A program made the translations under genes and the position numbers. The notes beneath the pieces were generated by a model. It had not been told where the DNA came from, did not search any database, and was given only the letters and a program-made list of their open reading frames with translations. DNA of 64,000 nucleotides from CAWFMO01 sp963817065 (GTDB lineage Bacteria > Actinomycetota > Thermoleophilia > Solirubrobacterales > 70-9), in the NCBI GenBank assembly GCA_963817065.1, contig CAWFMO010000001.1:496001-560000 (forward strand). Reading direction: 5' to 3'. Below are positions 36,150-44,271 of this stretch, in pieces. The first letter of the stretch is position 1. Each line of letters starts with the position of its first letter.

Positions 36150-37654
36150 AGTCGGTGCAGTTCAGCGGCCACCGGGTGACCCTGTTCGGGATCGCGGCGC
36201 TCGCGATCGTGCTCTTCGTCTTTCGCGACGCGCTCCCGAGCCTCGACGTCGAGAAGCTGCTCGAGGACCTCTCCGAGTCGCTGGGGGCATGGACCTACCT
36301 GCTCGTCGGCGGGCTCGCCTTTCTCGAGACCGGAGCGTTCGTCGGACTCGTCGCGCCCGGCGAGTTCACGGTCATCCTCGGCGGCGCGGTCGCCGGCCAG
36401 GGCGAGATCTCGCTGCCGCTGATCCTCGGGATCACCTGGTTCGCGGCCTGGGCGGGCGACTCGGTCAGCTTCCTGATCGGGCATCGGCTCGGGCGCAAGT
36501 TCCTGGTCGAGCACGGCCCGAAGCTGCGGATCGACGAGAAGCGGCTGCGCCAGGTCGAGGCGTACTTCGACCGCCACGGCGGCAAGACGATCCTGATCGG
36601 GCGCTTCATCGGCCTCGTGCGGGCGCTGGCCCCGTTCATCGCCGGCAGCTCGGCGATGCGCTACTCGGCCTTCCTGCCCTATTCGATCCTCGGAACCGGG
36701 ATCTGGGCGACGGGGCTGATCCTGGTCGGCTACTTCGCCTCGCAGAGCCTCGACACGGTCGCGAACATCGTCGGCCAGGGGCTGTTCCTGTTTGGCTGCG
36801 TCGTCGGGGTGATCGTCGCGGTCGTGCTTGCCTATCGCCACCTGCGCGAGCCCGAGAATCGCGCCGAGATCGCGGCGCGGCTCGAGAAGCGCCCGGCGCT
36901 GCGGCCGCTGGTCGCCGCGGGGCGCAGGTTGAGCCCCCAGGCGCGCTTCCTCTGGAAGCGGCTGACGCCGGGCGAGCTCGGTCTCGAGCTGACCTCGCTG
37001 CTCGCCGTTTTCGCGGTCGGGCTCTACGTGCTCGTCGCCTACATCTGGATCGTCAACGGCGATCCGGCGCCGACCGGCGGCGACGACACCGCGATGCGGC
37101 TCGCCGAGAACCTGCGCAGCGGCTGGCTCACCGACGTCTCGAAGGCGCTGACCGAGCTCGGGGCGTCTTACGTCGTGCTGCCGCTCGCGCTGATCGCGGC
37201 CGCGATGCTCGCCACGCGCCGGCGCTGGGCCGAGCTCTGCGTGCTCGTGATCGGCATGGCGATCATCGTGGTCGGGACCCAATGGCTGAAGGAGGCAATC
37301 GAGCGCCCGCGGCCCTCCGATCCGCTGACCGAAACCGAAGGCCACGCCTTCCCGAGCGCCCACGCCTCCTACTCGGTCTTCTACACCTGGCTCGGGGCGA
37401 CGATCGCGCTGCGGGTGACGCCCGGGCTGACGGCGCGCACGGTGGCGATCGCCGCCGGGCTGACGCTGACCGCGCTGGTCGGGCTTACGCGCGTCTATCT
37501 CAACGTCCACTACCTCAGCGACGTGAGTGCCGGCTGGGGCCTCGGCGCCGCGGCTTTCTCGGGAGTCGCGGCCGTCGCCCTCGTTCTCGCCCACATCCGC
37601 CAGAATGGGCCCCCTGATGGCGACCCCCGTCACATCACTGCTCGCGGTCGGTAG
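36146..37654 (+). CDS. DedA-PAP2 fusion membrane protein
   Basis: 502 residues from GTG 36146 (GTGA overlap with ispE). Residues ~30-230 form a DedA/SNARE-associated membrane domain with FLETGAFVGLVAPGEF, the amphipathic EAYFDRHGGKTILIGRF and a conserved PFIAGSSAM. Residues ~280-490 form a PAP2 phosphatase with K-x6-RP (KEAIERPRPSD), PSAHASY and RVYLNVHYLSD carrying the catalytic His. DedA proteins act in lipid translocation, including undecaprenyl phosphate, and PAP2 enzymes dephosphorylate undecaprenyl-pyrophosphate or phosphatidate. The fusion would couple dephosphorylation with lipid-carrier recycling. This arrangement is known in bacteria. Confidence 0.92.
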   Translation: MKSVQFSGHRVTLFGIAALAIVLFVFRDALPSLDVEKLLEDLSESLGAWTYLLVGGLAFLETGAFVGLVAPGEFTVILGGAVAGQGEISLPLILGITWFAAWAGDSVSFLIGHRLGRKFLVEHGPKLRIDEKRLRQVEAYFDRHGGKTILIGRFIGLVRALAPFIAGSSAMRYSAFLPYSILGTGIWATGLILVGYFASQSLDTVANIVGQGLFLFGCVVGVIVAVVLAYRHLREPENRAEIAARLEKRPALRPLVAAGRRLSPQARFLWKRLTPGELGLELTSLLAVFAVGLYVLVAYIWIVNGDPAPTGGDDTAMRLAENLRSGWLTDVSKALTELGASYVVLPLALIAAAMLATRRRWAELCVLVIGMAIIVVGTQWLKEAIERPRPSDPLTETEGHAFPSAHASYSVFYTWLGATIALRVTPGLTARTVAIAAGLTLTALVGLTRVYLNVHYLSDVSAGWGLGAAAFSGVAAVALVLAHIRQNGPPDGDPRHITARGR

Positions 37655-37874
37655 TGAGTACGTCCTCTTCGGCGCCGCCGGGCTGATCTCGGTCGCCGCC
37701 TTCGGCGGCCTGATCCTCGCCCCGGCGCTCAGCGCTTTCGGGCGCGGCTGGGAGAAGCTCGCGGCCGGGGTTCTGTCGCTGTTCATCCTCGCCGCGCTGG
37801 TGATGATCGGGCTCGGGATCGGTTTCCTGGTCTTTTACAACTGGGACTCGATCTCCGGCAGCTTCAGCCCCTAA
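37617..37874 (+). CDS. Small two-helix membrane protein
   Basis: 85 residues from the ATG at 37617 (ATG 37605 is also possible), overlapping the end of the DedA-PAP2 gene by 38 bases. Two hydrophobic segments (about 11-36 and 48-76) and a short C-terminus. No family recognised. The overlap indicates cotranslation with the DedA-PAP2 protein, so it may be a partner in the same membrane process. Confidence 0.6.
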   Translation: MATPVTSLLAVGSEYVLFGAAGLISVAAFGGLILAPALSAFGRGWEKLAAGVLSLFILAALVMIGLGIGFLVFYNWDSISGSFSP

Positions 37875-37899
37875 AGGGTCGCGAACCTACAATCCCTCG

Positions 37900-39138
37900 A
37901 TGAACGCGCCGAAGCGCACAAAGGCCCCTGAGGCGAGCGCCGAAGCAACGCTCGAATCGCTCTCCGAGGCGGTCGAGTCGGGCGCCGGTCTGCCGACGGT
38001 CACGCGCGCCGCGGCGCTCGTGCTCGGCGCGAGCGTCGCGCTGATCGACCGCTCGAGCGCGGTGCTCGCGGTCGCCGCCGCGTCCTCGGACGACGAGAAG
38101 CGGCTGCTCGCGGCGGAGTCCGGGGTCGAGACGGTCGAGCTGCGGGTCGCCGACAGCGTCGTCGGCCAGCTCCGCTACAAGCCGCGCGGCGACGAGCCGC
38201 CCGGCGCGGCGATGCTGCGCATGGTCGCGACGCTGCTGGCGCTCGAGCTCGAGCGCTCGCGCTCTCCCGAGTGGGCCGGCGACGAGGCCGCGAGCGACTT
38301 CGTGCGCTCGGTGCTCGAGCGGCGGCTGACCGACCGCGGCGACCTGCTCGCGCGCGGCGGGGAGCTCGGGGCCAAGCTCGAGCAGGGCGCGGGGGTGCTG
38401 ATCGCCCGCGCCCACCCGCGCGCCGCCCAGAGCGGCGACTGGCGCTCGCGGGTGCTGGCGCTGACCCTGCGCGCGGTTCGCGCGGTCAGCCCGGGCTCGA
38501 TCGCCGCCGTGTCGGCCGAGGAGTCCGAGCGCGCCGAGGTCGCGGCGATCGTGCCAACCGACGACGACGCGCGGCTGGCGCGGGCGGCGGAGGCGGTCGC
38601 GCGCGAGCTCGGCGACGGATTGACGGGCTTCCTGGTCACGGTCTCGCGCAGCCGGCTCGCGAGCGACCCCGTCGACCTCCACCGTGCCGGTCAGGAGGCG
38701 CGGCTGGCCGCCAACGTCGGCGAGGCCGAGGGGACACCGGTGCTCGCGTTCGAGGACACCGGCGCCTACCGGCTGCTGCTCCCGGCGATGAGCGAGGACC
38801 CGGCCGAGCTCGAGCGCTTCTACTCGGAGACCGTCGAGCCGCTCGCCGCCTACGACGAGCAGTACGAGACCGATCTGCTGGCGACCGTCGAGGCCTATCT
38901 CGACAACGACGGCAACGTCGCCGCGACCGCGGGGCAGCTCTTCACCCACCGGCACACGATCCGCTACCGGCTCGAGCGCGCCCGAGACCTATGCGGACAC
39001 GACGTCACCTCGACCGAGGGCCGCGAGAAGCTCGGCCTCGGGCTGAAGGCGATGCGGGTCCTGGGGATCGCCGCGCCGCGCGGGCCTGCACACGAGCCGG
39101 GGACGGCCGCCGGCAAGGTCGGGCGCTCGGGCGACTGA
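37900..39138 (+). CDS. PucR/CdaR-type transcriptional regulator
   Basis: 412 residues. The C-terminal domain (about 325-385, LLATVEAYLDNDGNVAATAG then THRHTIRYRLERARDL) is the PucR HTH_30 DNA-binding domain. The middle (about 140-300) matches the GGDEF-like region of this class. The N-terminal ~120 residues form a GAF-like sensor domain with unknown ligand. PucR-type regulators usually activate catabolic or stress genes. There is no obvious target operon adjacent. Its stop abuts the stop of the convergent hydrolase gene with no gap. Confidence 0.87.
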   Translation: MNAPKRTKAPEASAEATLESLSEAVESGAGLPTVTRAAALVLGASVALIDRSSAVLAVAAASSDDEKRLLAAESGVETVELRVADSVVGQLRYKPRGDEPPGAAMLRMVATLLALELERSRSPEWAGDEAASDFVRSVLERRLTDRGDLLARGGELGAKLEQGAGVLIARAHPRAAQSGDWRSRVLALTLRAVRAVSPGSIAAVSAEESERAEVAAIVPTDDDARLARAAEAVARELGDGLTGFLVTVSRSRLASDPVDLHRAGQEARLAANVGEAEGTPVLAFEDTGAYRLLLPAMSEDPAELERFYSETVEPLAAYDEQYETDLLATVEAYLDNDGNVAATAGQLFTHRHTIRYRLERARDLCGHDVTSTEGREKLGLGLKAMRVLGIAAPRGPAHEPGTAAGKVGRSGD

Positions 39139-41133
39139 CTACTTGCGGCGCTTGGCGCGGCGGCACTTGCGCCGCGCCTTCTTCGTCTTGCGCTTGCCGC
39201 ACTTGCGCTTCGCCTTCTTCTTTTTCGGCGTCGCTGGGCTCTGCTGCTGGGGCGTGACGGGCGCCGGGCCGGGGAGGTAGTCGCGAGAGAGCTCGTAGCC
39301 GTCCGGGAGGACCTTGCCCGCCGGCGAGCCGACGAGGCCGCCGAGCGAGCCCGGCTGCTCGACGACCGGGAGCCGCAGCTCTAGGTTCGAGACCGAGACC
39401 GGGAGCTGGAGGTTCGAGATCCGCCCGTAGGGGATGTCGTTGGGGAGCAGCTCGAGCTTGGCGACGTGGCCGGGCTCGAAGCGGTAGCCGTTGGGGTGGA
39501 GCTGGAAGACCTGGCGCGTCTTCTCGGCGCCGATCTCGGGTCGGTAGAGGCCGCGCGCGACGAGCGTCTGCTGGCCGTTGGGTGCGACGTCGAGCAGTCT
39601 GCCGGCGATCTGCGAGGTCGGGCTGATCGAGGAGATGTCGGCGATCACGGTCGGCGAGCCGAGCATCGTGAAGCCGCCCTCCGGCGCCGGGGCGAGCCGG
39701 TAGCTGGCGCTGACGGGGTCGTCTGCGGAGTCGGTGGTCGCGCAGGCGCCGGGGCTGGTCGCCGGATCGAAGCTGAGGCTGACGAGCGGGTTGCTGATCA
39801 GCGGCAGGATCGTCTTCTCGGGGTCGCTCGAATAGCGGATCTCGCCGGGCGCGATCGTCGCCCAGGTCTGGCCGCTGAACGGGCCGCCCGAGGGCGAGCT
39901 CTTGGGGCAGGTCTGGGTCAGCGCCCGGACCTCGTTCGAGGGCTTCGCCCCCTGGCCCTTGAGGTAGTGGGCGAACCAGGCGTTCTCGCGCTCGCGGAGC
40001 CAGGCGACGTCGTCGCCCTTGCCCTGCCCGCGCATGTGCCCGTAGTCGAGGAACGAGAGCGCGATCTCGGCGCCCGGGTGCTCGGCGCGGGTGCGGTTGT
40101 AGAAGCGGATCGCCTCGTCGGCGGGGAAGAGGTCGTCGGTCCAGCCGTTCGAGATCAGCAGCGGCGCCGGCGGCTGGGAGTGGTCGATGTAGTAGCTCGA
40201 GTGGTGGCTCGTGACCTCGTCGACGATGTCGGTGGTCAGCGGGTTGATGTCGTAGGGCTCGCCGAGGGTCAGCAGCGCGTACCAGGTGAAGAGATCGGCG
40301 TCGTCGTCGAGCAGCGGCGGCGCGTAGTAGCCGGACACCTGTCCTGAGGCGAGCAGCAGGGTGTCGAACGACTCCTTCATCACCCCGACCCGGCCGCGCG
40401 CCAAGTAGGGCGAGTCGGTGACGTAGTCGAGCGTGTGGCCGTTGGGGACCAGCGAGTAGGCGAGGTCGCTCCAGGGGATCCCGGGGGCCGCGGCGGCGAT
40501 CCGCATCGGCTTGCCGCCGGGGCTGACCCAGGGAACCAGCGAGCCGTCGGGCATCATCGTCCGGTCCTTGAGCGCCGCGAGCGCCATCGACATCCCGCCG
40601 CCGTAGGAGCCGCCCGTCGCGCCGACCCGCTGCGGGTTGACGATCCCCTCGTCGGCGAGCATCCCGGCGAAGAGTTGCGCGTCGCGAACCTCGTAGCGGG
40701 TGTCCATCAGCCGCACGTAGCCGCTCAGGCACTCGACCGCGTGCGTGATCCGGGTCGGGCTCAGCAGCCCGCACGAGTCGCCGAAGCCGCGCGTCGACAT
40801 CGAGAACGCGGCGTAGCCGCGGTCGGTCCAGCGCCGCAGCGATTCGAATCCGAGCTTGCGCCCGCCGTAGCCGTGGAAGACCATCACCAGCGGGTAGTTG
40901 CCGTCGCCGCCGGAGGCCGGCGGCAGCGCGACGTTGACGTCGATCGGGACGCTGTCGAAGGTCGGGACCACGGACTGCGCGCCGCCGCAGTAGCGCGTCC
41001 CGTCGGGCTGCTCGGCGCAGCTGACGTCCCCGCCGAGCACGCTCGGGACCGCGGCCCCGGCCGCCGGCGCACAGACGAGCGCGACCATCGCGATTGCTGC
41101 TCCGAGCGCAGCGGATTTGACCGGCCCCGACAT
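39139..41133 (-). CDS. Secreted CocE/NonD-type serine hydrolase with a basic Cys-containing tail
   Basis: 664 residues. A signal peptide (AALGAAIAMVALVCAPAAGA) is followed by an alpha/beta-hydrolase with oxyanion region FHGYGG, nucleophile Ser176 in GATGGSYGGG, a catalytic Asp candidate in NGWTDDLFPADE and His in DYGHMRG, then a C-terminal jelly-roll as in X-Pro dipeptidyl-peptidase/cocaine esterase enzymes. The substrate is likely an ester or peptide but unknown. The last ~28 residues (KKKKAKRKCGKRKTKKARRK, then CRRAKRRK) form a tail like those of three other exported proteins or remnants in this window. Confidence 0.88.
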   Translation of the reverse strand: MSGPVKSAALGAAIAMVALVCAPAAGAAVPSVLGGDVSCAEQPDGTRYCGGAQSVVPTFDSVPIDVNVALPPASGGDGNYPLVMVFHGYGGRKLGFESLRRWTDRGYAAFSMSTRGFGDSCGLLSPTRITHAVECLSGYVRLMDTRYEVRDAQLFAGMLADEGIVNPQRVGATGGSYGGGMSMALAALKDRTMMPDGSLVPWVSPGGKPMRIAAAAPGIPWSDLAYSLVPNGHTLDYVTDSPYLARGRVGVMKESFDTLLLASGQVSGYYAPPLLDDDADLFTWYALLTLGEPYDINPLTTDIVDEVTSHHSSYYIDHSQPPAPLLISNGWTDDLFPADEAIRFYNRTRAEHPGAEIALSFLDYGHMRGQGKGDDVAWLRERENAWFAHYLKGQGAKPSNEVRALTQTCPKSSPSGGPFSGQTWATIAPGEIRYSSDPEKTILPLISNPLVSLSFDPATSPGACATTDSADDPVSASYRLAPAPEGGFTMLGSPTVIADISSISPTSQIAGRLLDVAPNGQQTLVARGLYRPEIGAEKTRQVFQLHPNGYRFEPGHVAKLELLPNDIPYGRISNLQLPVSVSNLELRLPVVEQPGSLGGLVGSPAGKVLPDGYELSRDYLPGPAPVTPQQQSPATPKKKKAKRKCGKRKTKKARRKCRRAKRRK

Positions 41134-41195
41134 CTCTCCGCGGCCAGCCTAGCGGGAACTCGATAGGCCGCGAGCCGGTTGGACTCGAGCGACAG

Positions 41196-41268
41196 CTCCG
41201 GGGGGAGGGTTCGAACCCCCTCTTCCTGGACCAAAACCAGGCGTGCTAGCCAGGTACACCACCCCGGA
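41196..41268 (-). tRNA. tRNA-Gln (anticodon UUG)
   Basis: Read on the minus strand, TCCGGGG and CCCCGGA form a perfect 7-bp acceptor stem with discriminator G. The D-arm is GTGT/GCAC. The anticodon stem CCTGG/CCAGG encloses loop TTTTGGT with anticodon TTG at 34-36, which reads CAA (Gln). The T-arm loop TTCGAAC has a 5-bp stem including one G-T pair. A CCA end is not encoded. Confidence 0.95.
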
Positions 41269-41298
41269 TCGACGGCCAGTCTAGATTGAGCCAAGAGG

Positions 41299-41395
41299 TG
41301 TCCTGACTTTCACGCCCTGGAGGCGGACAAGTCAGGACAGCGGGCTGCAAGCGGGAGGCCGCGTGATCCTCCCGCGCCGCTCTACGATTCAGCGG
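41299..41395 (+). promoter_or_regulatory. Structured leader of glmU with three consecutive hairpins
   Basis: Hairpin 1: TGTCCTGACTT (41299-41309) with AAGTCAGGACA (41329-41339). Hairpin 2: GCGGGAGG (41351-41358) with CCTCCCGC (41368-41375). Hairpin 3: CCGCT (41377-41381) with AGCGG (41391-41395), whose last base is the first base of the glmU GTG start. No ribosome-binding site precedes that start. Hairpin 1 could instead be an operator or a terminator; the region lies between divergent tRNA-Gln and glmU. Confidence 0.5.
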
Positions 41396-42798
41396 TGAGC
41401 GACGCTCCCACGGTGCTGGTGATGGCCGCCGGCCAGGGGACCCGGATGCGGTCCTCGCTGCCCAAGGTCATGCACCCCGTCTGCGGCCGGCCGATGGTCG
41501 CCTGGCCGCTGCTTGCGGCGCGCGAGGCCGGCGCCGAGCGGATCGCGGTCATCGTCTCGCCCGATCGCGACATCTCGCCCGCGCTCCCCGAGGGCGTCGA
41601 GACCGTCGTCCAGCCCGAGGCCGACGGCACCGGCGGCGCGCTGCGCGCCGCCCGCGACCTGATCGCCGGCGCCGGCATCGTCGTCGTCCTCTCCGGCGAC
41701 CATCCGCTGGTCTCGGCCGAGGTGATCGAGGAGCTGCTCGAGACCCACCGCGGCGAGGGCGCCGCCGCGACCGTGACCACGGTCGAGCTCGACGAGCCCG
41801 GCACCTACGGGCGGATCGTCCGCGGTAAGCGCGGCGACGTCAAGAAGATCGTCGAGGCCAAGGAGCCCGGCGACGCGACCGACGAGGAGCTCGCGATTCG
41901 CGAGGTCAACGCCGGCACCTACGCCTTCGACGGCCCGGCGCTCGCCGAGGCTCTGGACGAGATCGGAAACGACAACGCCCAGGGCGAGTACTACCTCGGC
42001 GACGTCCTGCCGCTGCTGCGCAAGAAGGGCGGCGTCGCCGCCTACCGGTCCGGCGACGGCGGCGTCAACCTCGGCGTCAACGACCGCGCCGACCTCGCGC
42101 GCGTCACGGAGGAGGCGCGGCGCCGGATCCTCCACGGCCACATGGTCTCCGGGGTAACGATCGTCGCCCCCGCCTCGACCTGGATCGACGCCGAGGTCGA
42201 GATCGAGCCCGACGCGACGATCGAGCCCGGCTGCTTCCTGCGCGGCGCGACCTCGATCGGCGCCGGCGCGATCGTCGGCCCGGCGACCACCCTGATTGAC
42301 ACCCGGCTCGCCGAGCTGGTCGAGGTCCCGCACTCCTACCTCGTCGAGTGCGAGGTCGCCGCCGGCGCCAGCGTCGGTCCGTTCGCCTACATCCGCCCCG
42401 GGACCAGGCTCGGCGCCGAGTCGAAGGCGGGCTCGTTCGTCGAGATCAAGAACTCTGAGATCGGCGCCGGCACCAAGGTGCCCCACCTCTCCTACATCGG
42501 CGACGCCGACGTCGGCGAGGGATCGAACCTCGGCGCCGGGACGATCACCGCCAACTACGACGGAGTCCGCAAACACCGGACACGGGTCGGCAGGGGGGTG
42601 CGAACGGGGGTTGACACGGCCCTCGTCGCTCCCGTAGACATCGGCGACGGCGCCTACACTGGGGCCGGTTCGGTGATCACCGCGGACGTTCCTGAGAAGG
42701 CACTCGGGATCTCCCGATCGGAGCAGCGCAACGTCCAGGGTTACGCCGAGCGCAAGCGCGACGAGGACAGCGAAGGCGACGAGGAAAAGGGCTCGTGA
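41395..42798 (+). CDS. glmU: Bifunctional GlcNAc-1-P uridyltransferase / GlcN-1-P acetyltransferase
   Basis: 467 residues. Makes UDP-GlcNAc for peptidoglycan. The N-terminal uridyltransferase has the nucleotide motif MAAGQGTRM, then PKVMHPVCGRPM and LSGDHPL. The C-terminal half is a left-handed beta-helix of hexapeptide repeats with GPFAYIRPGTRLG, the ENFVEIKN-like SFVEIKN, catalytic His in PHLSYIGDA, and GTITANYDG. An acidic/basic C-terminal tail follows. GTG start at 41395; the stop overlaps the prs start (GTGA). glmU-prs is a conserved pair. Confidence 0.97.
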   Translation: MSDAPTVLVMAAGQGTRMRSSLPKVMHPVCGRPMVAWPLLAAREAGAERIAVIVSPDRDISPALPEGVETVVQPEADGTGGALRAARDLIAGAGIVVVLSGDHPLVSAEVIEELLETHRGEGAAATVTTVELDEPGTYGRIVRGKRGDVKKIVEAKEPGDATDEELAIREVNAGTYAFDGPALAEALDEIGNDNAQGEYYLGDVLPLLRKKGGVAAYRSGDGGVNLGVNDRADLARVTEEARRRILHGHMVSGVTIVAPASTWIDAEVEIEPDATIEPGCFLRGATSIGAGAIVGPATTLIDTRLAELVEVPHSYLVECEVAAGASVGPFAYIRPGTRLGAESKAGSFVEIKNSEIGAGTKVPHLSYIGDADVGEGSNLGAGTITANYDGVRKHRTRVGRGVRTGVDTALVAPVDIGDGAYTGAGSVITADVPEKALGISRSEQRNVQGYAERKRDEDSEGDEEKGS

Positions 42799-43826
42799 GC
42801 ACGATCGAAGAGGCGCCGCACACGGCGACCGACATAACCCAGGACTACCGCAAGCGGCTGATGGTCTTCGGCGGCCGCGCCTCGATGGAGCTCGCCGCCC
42901 GCATCGCCGGCCACCTCGACGTCGACCTCGGCGAGGCGACGCTCAAGACCTTCTCAAATGGAGAGGTCTACTGCCGCTACGAGGAGTCGATCCGCGGCGC
43001 CGACGTCTTCATCGTCCAGTCGACGGCCCCGAACGAGACCACTGGCATGACCCCCAACGACGCGCTGATGGAATTGCTGATCATGATCGACGCCGCCCAG
43101 GGCGCCTCGGCGCACCGGATCATCGCCGTCATGCCCTGGTACGGCTACGCGCGCCAGGACAAGAAGTCAGCTCCCCGCGAGCCGATCTCCGCCCGCGTCG
43201 TCGCCAAGTCGCTCGAGGCCAACGGCGTCGACCGCGTCCTGACCATGGACCTCCACGCAGGCCAGGTCCAGGGCTTCTTCGACGTCCCGCTCGACCACAT
43301 GACAGCGATGCCGATGCTGACCCAGTGGATCCAGGACCAGGCCTTCGACGAGGAGCCGGTGATCGTCTCCCCGGACGCCGGCCGGGTCAAGACCGCGCGC
43401 AACTTCGCCCGCAAGATCGGCGCCCACTGGGCCGTGATGGAGAAGGAGCGCCCCGCCCACAACGAGGTCCGCAGCGGCTACGTCGTCGGTGAGGTCAAGG
43501 GCAAGACGGCCGTCCTCGTCGACGACATGATCGACACCGCCGGCACGCTCACCGCCGCCGCCAAGACCGTCCTCGACGAGGGCGCCGCGCGCGTCATCGC
43601 CTGCGCCACCCACGGCGTCTTCTCCGGCCCCGCCTACGAGCGGCTCGCCTACGAGAACTCGGGCATCGAGCGGATCGTCGTCACCGACACGATCCCGCTG
43701 CGCCCCGGCGCCCCCGACAACATCGCCGTGATCTCCGCGGCCAAGACGCTCGCCGACTCGATCCGCCGCATCTTCAGCGACGACTCGGTCTCCGAGATCT
43801 TCGCCGGCGAGAACCAGCTGTTCTAG
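42795..43826 (+). CDS. prs: Ribose-phosphate pyrophosphokinase
   Basis: 343 residues. Makes PRPP from ribose-5-P and ATP, linking the pentose phosphate enzymes in this window to nucleotide and His/Trp synthesis. Motifs: FSNGEVYCRYEESIRG, YGYARQDKK (ATP loop), MDLHAGQVQGFF, and the PRPP-binding loop VDDMIDTAGTLTAAA. The N-terminus is extended by ~20 residues relative to the shortest enzymes. Start GTG overlaps the glmU stop. A palindromic terminator follows. Confidence 0.97.
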   Translation: MSTIEEAPHTATDITQDYRKRLMVFGGRASMELAARIAGHLDVDLGEATLKTFSNGEVYCRYEESIRGADVFIVQSTAPNETTGMTPNDALMELLIMIDAAQGASAHRIIAVMPWYGYARQDKKSAPREPISARVVAKSLEANGVDRVLTMDLHAGQVQGFFDVPLDHMTAMPMLTQWIQDQAFDEEPVIVSPDAGRVKTARNFARKIGAHWAVMEKERPAHNEVRSGYVVGEVKGKTAVLVDDMIDTAGTLTAAAKTVLDEGAARVIACATHGVFSGPAYERLAYENSGIERIVVTDTIPLRPGAPDNIAVISAAKTLADSIRRIFSDDSVSEIFAGENQLF

Positions 43827-43830
43827 GCTC

Positions 43831-43848
43831 GATCCGCTCTAGCGGATC
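43831..43848. terminator. Palindromic terminator between convergent prs and a lipoprotein gene
   Basis: GATCCGCT (43831-43838) and AGCGGATC (43841-43848) form an 18-bp near-perfect palindrome directly after the prs stop and over the last codons of the convergent gene. Confidence 0.5.
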
Positions 43849-44237
43849 AACGCGATCCGCCAGCCGCCGTCCTTCTCGATCAGGCCGAGGACGACCCGGC
43901 TCGGCCCGCCGCCCGCCTGGCTGACGTCGAGGTCGACCCGCGCCTCGCCCTCGCCCGAGACCCTGACCTCGACGATCTCGGTCGCGGTCGGGTCGGGCTC
44001 GGCCTTGAAGCGGCGCTCGAGCCTGTCCGCGCAATCGGTCTCCAGGCCCTGCTCTACCTTCAAGCCGAGGCTGTAGGTCTCGCAGACCGCGCCGCCGTCG
44101 CCCGCCTCACGGGCGTCGATGTACTCCTCGACCTTGTCCGAGACCTCGCCGTCCTCGATCGGTCCGCACCCCGAGAGGGCGAGCAGAATGATGGCGATGG
44201 CCGACGCTGTGGAGAGGGAGAGGCGAACGCGATCAAG
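43839..44237 (-). CDS. Putative lipoprotein with unresolved start codon
   Basis: In the minus-strand frame open from just after a stop at about 44238-44240, the translation reads a signal peptide (RVRLSLSTASAIAIILLALS) ending in a lipobox LSGC, then about 108 mature residues with the NTF2-like/DUF4878 pattern (EEYIDAREAGDG, CETYSLGLKVEQ, LIEKDGGWRIALIR at the end). No ATG, GTG or TTG occurs in this frame before the lipobox, so the start is unknown: an unusual codon, or a base error near 44230-44240. A TTG at 44063 would start inside the mature protein and is not credible. Function unknown; convergent with prs. Confidence 0.6.
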   Translation of the reverse strand, partial: LDRVRLSLSTASAIAIILLALSGCGPIEDGEVSDKVEEYIDAREAGDGGAVCETYSLGLKVEQGLETDCADRLERRFKAEPDPTATEIVEVRVSGEGEARVDLDVSQAGGGPSRVVLGLIEKDGGWRIALIR

Positions 44238-44271
44238 CTAACAGGGCCATAATCCACGGGGCACGATCACG

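Noticed and set aside
40884..41294. Open frame across the tRNA-Gln gene
   Set aside because: It overlaps a well-formed tRNA and the start of the secreted hydrolase in another frame, with no recognisable protein.
44060..44257. 65-codon minus-strand frame next to prs
   Set aside because: It is a shifted reading of the lipoprotein signal region and gives Ser/Arg/Thr-rich sequence.
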